Assembly (NCBI GenBank): GCA_945870465.1
Contig: CAMBSS010000084.1
Coordinates: 1 to 18,683, forward strand
From: Bordetella parapertussis
Lineage (GTDB): Bacteria; Pseudomonadota; Gammaproteobacteria; Burkholderiales; SG8-41
Direction of reading: 5' to 3'
Length of the DNA: 18,683 nucleotides
How positions within the stretch are numbered: the first letter of the stretch is position 1; each line of letters opens with the position of its first letter. Below are positions 14,005 through 18,683 of the stretch, in pieces. The notes beneath the pieces are model-generated. The model was not told the origin of the DNA. It searched no databases and saw nothing but the letters and a program-made list of their open reading frames with translations. The translations under genes and the position numbers were made by a program.

Positions 14005-15297
14005 ATGGACGACATCCCGTTATCCGCCCAGTTCACCGCGCTGGGCATCCTGCTGCTGATTTCAGCCGTGTTCTCGATCGCGGAAACCAGCATGATGGCG
14101 CTGAACCGCTATCGTTTGAAAGCGCTGGTGCGGCTCGGCAACCGCGGCGCGATCCTGACCACTGAACTGCTCGCGCGCACCGACCGCCTGCTCGGCGTCA
14201 TCCTGCTCGGCAACAACCTGGTCAACGCGGCGGCGGCGGTCCTGGTGAGCGTCATCACCGTTCAACTGTTCGGCCAGAACGAAATCGCGCTCGCTCTCGG
14301 CACGCTGGTCGTTACGTTCCTGATCCTGGTGTTTTCGGAAATCACGCCCAAGGTAATCGGCGCCGCCTACGCCGAGCAGATCGCGCTGCCGCTCGCCTTC
14401 TTGCTGAAACCGCTCCTGAAGATGCTTTACCCGGTCGTCTGGTTCGTCAACCTGTTCGTGCAATCGTTGCTGTGGCTGTTCCGCTTGAAGCCGGCGAACG
14501 CCGCCGACAACACCATGACACCCGATGAATTGCGCACGCTGGTGCTTGAAGCCGGCAACTACATTCCGAAAAAACATCAGAGCATCCTGCTCAACCTGTT
14601 CGATCTCGAAAGCATCACGGTCAACGACGTCATGACGCCGCGCAACCAGATTGAGTCCATCGATATCGATGCGCCGCCCGAGGTCCTGCGCCAGCAGATC
14701 GCCACCGCCTACCACCGGCGGCTGCCGGTGTACCAGGGCCAGCCCGACAACATCATCGGCATCATATTGCTGCGCAAAGTGCTGTCGGTCAGCCAGGACG
14801 ACGAGATCGGCGCCGAACATTTGCGCGAGATCATGCGCGAGCCCTACTTCATCCCTTCGGGCACGCCGCTGTTCACGCAATTGCAGCAGTTCCAGGAACA
14901 CCAGGACCGCCTGTGTTTTGTCGTCGATGAATACGGCGAATTGATGGGGCTCCTGACGCTCGAAGACATCGTCGAGGAGCTGATCGGCGAATTCGCCACG
15001 CACTCGCCACTGCAGCCCGCGCACTTTCACCGCCAGGACGACGGCTCCTACGTGGTCGAAGGCGGCAGCCTGCTGCGCGAACTGAACCGCAAGCTCAGCT
15101 ACCGTTTTCCCCTCGACGGGCCGAAGACGCTCAACGGCCTGATACTGGAGCATTTCCGCGACATTCCCGAACCCGGCGTGAGCGTCAGGATCGCCGGCCA
15201 CCGGATGGACATCGTGCAGACCCAGGACCGCGTGGTAAAGGCGGTGCGCCTCGCGCCCGCGGCCGACGCCGCGCTCGAACCAGCCGCCGGTTCCTAG
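14005..15297 (+). CDS. corB: CNNM/HlyC-CorC family transporter, CorB type
   Basis: A 430-residue inner-membrane protein of the CNNM/CorC family, implicated in Mg2+ (and Co2+) transport or export. It has an N-terminal DUF21 membrane domain with about three to four helices (about 1-180), including SIAETSMMALNRYRLKALV and LLGVILLGNNLVNAAAAVL. Two CBS domains follow (about 195-325: NDVMTPRNQIESIDID and DEYGELMGLLTLEDIVEELI). A C-terminal CorC_HlyC domain (about 335-420: DGSYVVEGG and DGPKTLNGLILEH) ends the protein. The ATG matches the family N-terminus (compare ISAVFSIAETSMMALNRYRL), so the start is sound, yet no Shine-Dalgarno sequence is visible because a repeat abuts the start codon. The pairing with ypjD is conserved in proteobacteria. 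Full length and intact. Confidence 0.92.
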   Translation: MDDIPLSAQFTALGILLLISAVFSIAETSMMALNRYRLKALVRLGNRGAILTTELLARTDRLLGVILLGNNLVNAAAAVLVSVITVQLFGQNEIALALGTLVVTFLILVFSEITPKVIGAAYAEQIALPLAFLLKPLLKMLYPVVWFVNLFVQSLLWLFRLKPANAADNTMTPDELRTLVLEAGNYIPKKHQSILLNLFDLESITVNDVMTPRNQIESIDIDAPPEVLRQQIATAYHRRLPVYQGQPDNIIGIILLRKVLSVSQDDEIGAEHLREIMREPYFIPSGTPLFTQLQQFQEHQDRLCFVVDEYGELMGLLTLEDIVEELIGEFATHSPLQPAHFHRQDDGSYVVEGGSLLRELNRKLSYRFPLDGPKTLNGLILEHFRDIPEPGVSVRIAGHRMDIVQTQDRVVKAVRLAPAADAALEPAAGS

Positions 15298-15347
15298 ACC
15301 GGGCTTAAGTGCCTTTACAAAGCAAACGCACACGGGCATCATTATGA

Positions 15348-15381
15348 AGATTGGAATCTAACCGATTGGTTAGATTGGAAT
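15348..15381. promoter_or_regulatory. Palindrome and direct repeat upstream of pilC
   Basis: AATCTAACC (15355-15363) and GGTTAGATT (15368-15376) form a perfect nine-base inverted repeat with a GATT centre. It is flanked by two copies of AGATTGGAAT (15348-15357 and 15372-15381). It ends 15 bases before the pilC ATG. It may be a regulator-binding site or a leader hairpin affecting pilC translation. Confidence 0.5.
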
Positions 15382-15396
15382 TATGGGGAAAACCTA

Positions 15397-16626
15397 ATGG
15401 CGACCACAGCCGCGACTGCCACCAAGAAAGACGTCAAGGAATTTACCTATTCCTGGACCGGCACCGACAAGGCTGGCAAGACGCTGCGCGGCGAAATGAA
15501 AGCCGGCGGCGAAGCTGTGGTCAACGCGATGCTGCGCCGGCAGGGCGTCAAGGTCCTCAAGGTCAAAAAACAGTCGGTGCGCAGCGGCGGCTCGATTTCG
15601 GACAAAGACATTACGCTGTTCACGCGCCAGCTCGCGACCATGATGAAAGCCGGCGTACCGCTGCTGCAGGCGTTCGACATCGTCGGCAAGGGCCACAGCA
15701 ACGCGGCGGTACAAAAGCTGCTGATGGACATCAAGACCGAAGTCGAAACCGGCTCTAACCTGAAGTCGGCTTTCGAGAAGCACCCGCTCTACTTCGATGC
15801 GCTGTTCTGCAACCTGGTCGGCGCCGGCGAACAGGCCGGTATTCTCGACAGCCTGCTCGACCGCCTGGCGACCTACAAGGAAAAAGTGCAGGCGATCAAA
15901 GGCAAGATCAAGGCCGCCCTGTTTTATCCGATCGCAATTATCGTGGTGGCATTCGTCATCACCGCGGTCATCATGATTTTCGTTATTCCCGCGTTCAAAC
16001 AGGTGTTCGCAAGTTTCGGCGCCGATCTGCCGGGCCCGACGCTGGTAGTCATGGCGATTTCCGAATTTTTCGTCAAGTTCTGGTATCTGATTTTTAGCGT
16101 GGTCATCGGCGGCGTATGGGGTTTCCTCTACGCATGGAAGCGCTCCAAGTCGGTGATGATTTTCATGGATTGGCTGGCGCTGCGGGCGCCTGTTTTCGGC
16201 GACATGGTGCGCAAAGCCACCGTCGCGCGCTGGACGCGCACGCTGGCGACCATGTTCGCCGCCGGCGTGCCGCTGGTCGAAGCGCTTGACTCGGTGGCGG
16301 GCGCCGCCGGCAATCACGAATACTATCTTGCCACCAAGAAAATCCAGGCCGAGGTTTCTACCGGCTCCAGCCTGACGGTATCCATGCAGAACGTCGAGAT
16401 GTTTCCCAACATGGTGCTGCAGATGGTTGCCATCGGCGAGGAAGCCGGTTCGCTCGACGGCATGCTCTCCAAGGTCGCCGACTTTTTCGAAGCCGAGGTC
16501 GATGACGCCGTCGACGCGCTGTCGAGCCTGATGGAACCGCTGATCATGGTGGTGCTCGGCACGCTGATCGGCGGCATGGTTATCGCGATGTATCTGCCGA
16601 TCTTCAAACTCGGTCAAGCAGTTTGA
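15397..16626 (+). CDS. pilC: Type IV pilus inner-membrane platform protein PilC
   Basis: A 409-residue GspF/PilC-family protein that anchors the pilus assembly ATPases in the inner membrane. An N-terminal region (YSWTGTDKAGKTLRGEMKAG) is followed by two homologous T2SSF domains (about 70-195 and 272-398). Each contains the pattern FTRQLATMMKAGVPLLQAFD or WTRTLATMFAAGVPLVEALD and a GE-x-AG motif (GAGEQAGILDSLLD, IGEEAGSLDGMLSK). Membrane helices lie near 175-200, 222-248 and 378-400, and the family ending PIFKLGQAV is present. GGGGAA seven bases upstream supports the ATG. pilB, which often precedes pilC, is absent here: corB ends 99 bases upstream. pilD follows after a repeat. Confidence 0.96.
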   Translation: MATTAATATKKDVKEFTYSWTGTDKAGKTLRGEMKAGGEAVVNAMLRRQGVKVLKVKKQSVRSGGSISDKDITLFTRQLATMMKAGVPLLQAFDIVGKGHSNAAVQKLLMDIKTEVETGSNLKSAFEKHPLYFDALFCNLVGAGEQAGILDSLLDRLATYKEKVQAIKGKIKAALFYPIAIIVVAFVITAVIMIFVIPAFKQVFASFGADLPGPTLVVMAISEFFVKFWYLIFSVVIGGVWGFLYAWKRSKSVMIFMDWLALRAPVFGDMVRKATVARWTRTLATMFAAGVPLVEALDSVAGAAGNHEYYLATKKIQAEVSTGSSLTVSMQNVEMFPNMVLQMVAIGEEAGSLDGMLSKVADFFEAEVDDAVDALSSLMEPLIMVVLGTLIGGMVIAMYLPIFKLGQAV

Positions 16627-16631
16627 AAAGC

Positions 16632-16725
16632 GGAGAGGGGCGAGGTGAGAGGTGAGGGGTGATACCTCCACCGGCCCTGCGGTATTCCCCTCTCGCCTCT
16701 CGCCTCTCGCCCCACGCTTCGCGTT
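16632..16725. repeat. Large inverted repeat between pilC and pilD, CTCTCGCC family
   Basis: A GAGAGG/GGTGAG-rich left arm (16632-16666, ending GATACC) is an imperfect inverted copy of a CTCTCGCC-rich right arm (16681-16713, beginning GGTATT), with a 14-base loop. The right side contains three CTCTCGCC-type units and continues to 16725, four bases before the pilD ATG. It could form a long stem-loop in the pilC-pilD transcript. A related tract lies at 4083-4107. Confidence 0.7.
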
Positions 16726-16728
16726 CTG

Positions 16729-17589
16729 ATGACCCTGCTCCAGTCTTTTCAAGCGTATCCCGCGCTGTTTGTAACCGCCGTCACGGTGCTGTCGCTCGCG
16801 ATCGGCAGCTTCCTGAACGTCGTCATCCACCGTCTGCCGAAAATGCTCGAGCGGCAATGGCGCGATGAACTGGCCGAACTGAACGGGCAGGAAACCGCCA
16901 CCGCGCCGCGCTACAACCTCATGCTGCCGCGTTCCCAATGTCCGGGCTGCGGTCATCAGATCAGCGCGCTCGAAAACGTGCCTGTCGTCAGCTACCTCGC
17001 GCTGCGCGGCAAATGCGCCGCGTGCAAAACGCGCATTTCACCGCGCTATCCGCTGGTGGAAGCCCTAACCGGCGCGCTGTCGGGTTTCATCGCCTGGCGT
17101 TATGGCTTCAGCTGGCACACGCTCGCCGCGCTTTTTTTCGTATGGTCCATGATCGCGCTGGCGTTCATCGATCTCGACACTTTTTACCTGCCAGACGACA
17201 TCACTCTGCCGCTGGTGTGGGCGGGCCTGCTGGTGAACATGGGCGGCGTGTTCGTTGACTTGCAGTCGGCGGTGATCGGCGCGGTCGCGGGCTATCTGGC
17301 ACTGTGGGTCGTGTTCTGGAGCTACAAGCTCGCGACCGGCAAGGACGGCATGGGCTACGGCGACTTCAAGTTGCTGGCCGCGATCGGCGCTTGGCTCGGC
17401 TGGAAAATGCTGCCGGTGGTCATCCTGCTGTCTTCTTTCGTCGGCGCGATCGTGGGAATTTCGCTGATCGTATTCGCGCGCCACGGGCGCAACGTGCCGA
17501 TTCCGTTCGGCCCCTACCTCGTGCTGGCCGGTCTGATCGCGCTGTTCTGGGGCGAACCGTTGCTCCAGTATTACCTGCAAAACCTCTAG
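16729..17589 (+). CDS. pilD: Prepilin peptidase/N-methyltransferase PilD
   Basis: A 286-residue polytopic inner-membrane aspartic protease that cleaves prepilin leader peptides and methylates the new N-terminus. The N-terminal GSFLNVVIHRLPKMLER is typical. The cytoplasmic methylase domain has CPGC (71-74) and CAAC (96-99), the zinc-type cysteine pairs. The peptidase aspartates lie in FIDLDTFYLPD (147-157 region) and GMGYGDFK (207-214), all intact. The C-terminal VPIPFGPYLVLAGLIALFWG is the usual final helix region. The ATG at 16729 matches the family N-terminus although no Shine-Dalgarno sequence is visible, since a repeat reaches almost to the start codon. It lies between pilC and coaE (13-base gap), the common proteobacterial order. 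Confidence 0.96.
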   Translation: MTLLQSFQAYPALFVTAVTVLSLAIGSFLNVVIHRLPKMLERQWRDELAELNGQETATAPRYNLMLPRSQCPGCGHQISALENVPVVSYLALRGKCAACKTRISPRYPLVEALTGALSGFIAWRYGFSWHTLAALFFVWSMIALAFIDLDTFYLPDDITLPLVWAGLLVNMGGVFVDLQSAVIGAVAGYLALWVVFWSYKLATGKDGMGYGDFKLLAAIGAWLGWKMLPVVILLSSFVGAIVGISLIVFARHGRNVPIPFGPYLVLAGLIALFWGEPLLQYYLQNL

Positions 17590-17602
17590 AGCGCGCGACG
17601 CC

Positions 17603-18226
17603 ATGCCCCCAGTAATCGCGCTTACCGGCGGCATCGGCAGCGGCAAAAGCAGTGTCGGCAATATCCTGGCGGAACTGGGCGCCGCGGTGATCGACACCGA
17701 TGAGATTGCCCATCAGCTGACCGCCGCGGGTCAGCCCGGTGCGCGTGCAATCGGTGCACAGTTCGGCGCGGAATATCTGGCGGCGGACGGCGCGCTCGAC
17801 CGCAAGCGCATGCGCGAACTGGTTTTTGCGGACGCGCCCGCGAAAAAGAAACTCGAAGCCCTGCTGCATCCCATGATACGCGCCGAGGTGAAAGCGCGAA
17901 TGAGTGCTGCGCCGACTGCCGCGCCGTATGCCGTGATAGTGGTGCCGCTCCTGATCGAAACTGGCGCTTACCACGATCTCGCCCGCCGGGTCCTGGTGGT
18001 CGACTGCGATGAAGAAGAACAGGTTGCGCGCGTGGTGCGCCGCAGCCAGCTCGCCCCGGAGACGGTCAGGGCCATCATGGCGAGCCAGGTCAGCCGCGCC
18101 GAGCGGTTGCGCTATGCCGATGACATCGTGCGCAACGACGGGGACCTGCCAGGGCTGCGTGCCGCGGTCGAGGCGCTGCATCGTAAATACCTAGAACTGC
18201 CGGAAAAGCTGCTCGGGACACGATGA
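17603..18226 (+). CDS. coaE: Dephospho-CoA kinase
   Basis: A 207-residue P-loop kinase that phosphorylates dephospho-CoA in the last step of coenzyme A synthesis. It shows the ATP-binding loop LTGGIGSGKSS (P-loop at 9-16), VIDTDEIAHQL, LDRKRMRELVFADAPAKKKL, LLHPMIRAEV, VVPLLIETG and the lid-type RRSQLAPETVRAIMASQ with a following DDIVRNDGD. The length is normal and all motifs are present. The ATG at 17603 gives a canonical MPPVIALTGGIGSGKS start; the ribosome binding site is weak (GAGCG). Cotranscription with pilD is likely from the 13-base gap. An AT-rich gap of about 106 bases separates it from zapD. Confidence 0.96.
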   Translation: MPPVIALTGGIGSGKSSVGNILAELGAAVIDTDEIAHQLTAAGQPGARAIGAQFGAEYLAADGALDRKRMRELVFADAPAKKKLEALLHPMIRAEVKARMSAAPTAAPYAVIVVPLLIETGAYHDLARRVLVVDCDEEEQVARVVRRSQLAPETVRAIMASQVSRAERLRYADDIVRNDGDLPGLRAAVEALHRKYLELPEKLLGTR

Positions 18227-18332
18227 AGATCCGCCAAATTACCGTCAAAAACTCCAATAAGGTCTTTATTTTTTTCAGATTATGTAGAACAATTGGCCGC
18301 ACACCAATAACGATTACGCCCCCTGACGCGCC

Positions 18333-18683
18333 GTGATCAGCTACGAACACCCTCTGAGTGAGCGGATCCGCACTTTGCTGCGGCTGGAAGACCTGTACGA
18401 GCGCGCGCTGTATTTCATCGCCAAGGCCGATCCGCAGGAACATCACGTCGCACTGCTGTGCCTGTTCGAGATCCTCGAAGTTGCGGGCCGCGCCGATCTC
18501 AAATCCGATCTGTTGCAGGAACTCGAGCGCCAGAAGCAATCGCTCGAATCGCTGCGCGACAATCCCGATATTTCGCAGGAAGCGCTCGACAACATCCTGT
18601 GGGAAATTGACCGCACCTCGTCGCGCCTCTTCCAGATGTCGGGCAAGGTCGGCCAGGAACTGCGCGAAAACGAATGGCTGATG
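18333..18683 (+). CDS. zapD: Cell division protein ZapD, N-terminal part, cut by window edge
   Basis: An open frame of 117 codons runs from a GTG at 18333 to the right edge without a stop. ZapD (formerly YacF, DUF1342) crosslinks FtsZ filaments at the division ring; the family is roughly 250 residues, so less than half is visible. The beginning [20 protein letters not shown] matches the very conserved ZapD N-terminus. The following helical segments ([51 protein letters not shown]) also fit. The GTG start is chosen because it begins the conserved sequence; no in-frame ATG is available nearby. The position after coaE is the usual one. Confidence 0.92.
   Translation, partial: MISYEHPLSERIRTLLRLEDLYERALYFIAKADPQEHHVALLCLFEILEVAGRADLKSDLLQELERQKQSLESLRDNPDISQEALDNILWEIDRTSSRLFQMSGKVGQELRENEWLM

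Noticed and set aside
14062..15342. 426-residue minus-strand open frame
   Set aside because: Antisense shadow of corB with Asp/Gln/His-rich composition.
15394..16956. 520-residue minus-strand open frame
   Set aside because: Antisense to pilC and the start of pilD and runs through a repeat; no domain visible.
18256..18275. Terminator after coaE
   Set aside because: AATAA/TTATT with a T-run is an AU-only five-base stem, too weak to call; the region may rather be an AT-rich promoter area for zapD, but no convincing boxes were found.

Overview
The window is a GC-rich proteobacterial chromosome segment, most likely from a betaproteobacterium (Burkholderiales/Nitrosomonadales-like). The evidence is the gene orders rpsP-rimM-trmD-rplS next to ffh, ypjD-corB divergent from ffh, and pilC-pilD-coaE-zapD. 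All 17 genes were called by reading translations and motifs; no database search was possible. Two genes run off the window edges (a DUF3604 gene on the left, zapD on the right).

Left third (1-5710, minus strand): a tight eight-gene operon, in transcription order suyA, suyB, an SdhB-like iron-sulfur protein, two SdhC/SdhD-like membrane anchors, a TauE/SafE permease, a ComA-like (phosphosulfolactate synthase family) protein and a DUF3604 protein. SuyAB is the (2R)-sulfolactate sulfo-lyase, which gives pyruvate and sulfite; TauE/SafE permeases often export sulfite or sulfonates. This therefore looks like an organosulfonate catabolic operon. The unusual part is a succinate dehydrogenase/fumarate reductase-type membrane module without its flavoprotein in the window, combined with a divergent ComA homologue and no comB, comC or slc genes. 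One testable reading is an SDH-like oxidation of a sulfonated succinate analogue (for example 3-sulfopropanoate) feeding sulfolactate to SuyAB. A divergent GntR/HutC-type regulator (5888-6649) and a compact intergenic region with a perfect 9-bp tandem repeat probably control the operon. A family 2 glycosyltransferase overlaps the regulator by 4 bases.

Middle (7672-13011, minus strand): a secreted helical-repeat protein that may be translated from a leaderless mRNA, then the ribosomal/tRNA operon rpsP-rimM-trmD-rplS with a clear promoter and a clear intrinsic terminator, then ffh (SRP GTPase).

Right third (13074-18683, plus strand): ypjD (CcsA-like membrane protein), corB (CNNM/CorC-type transporter), pilC and pilD (type IV pilus platform and prepilin peptidase), coaE (dephospho-CoA kinase) and the start of zapD (FtsZ-ring protein). 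pilB is not in its frequent place before pilC.

Several short inverted or tandem repeats of at least three sequence families fill the gaps between genes. Two lie almost directly against start codons (corB, pilD) that have no visible Shine-Dalgarno sequence. One family has a look-alike inside the 5' coding region of the SdhB-like gene. No gene-free stretch exceeds 300 bases. No tRNA, rRNA, CRISPR array, transposase or phage gene was seen.
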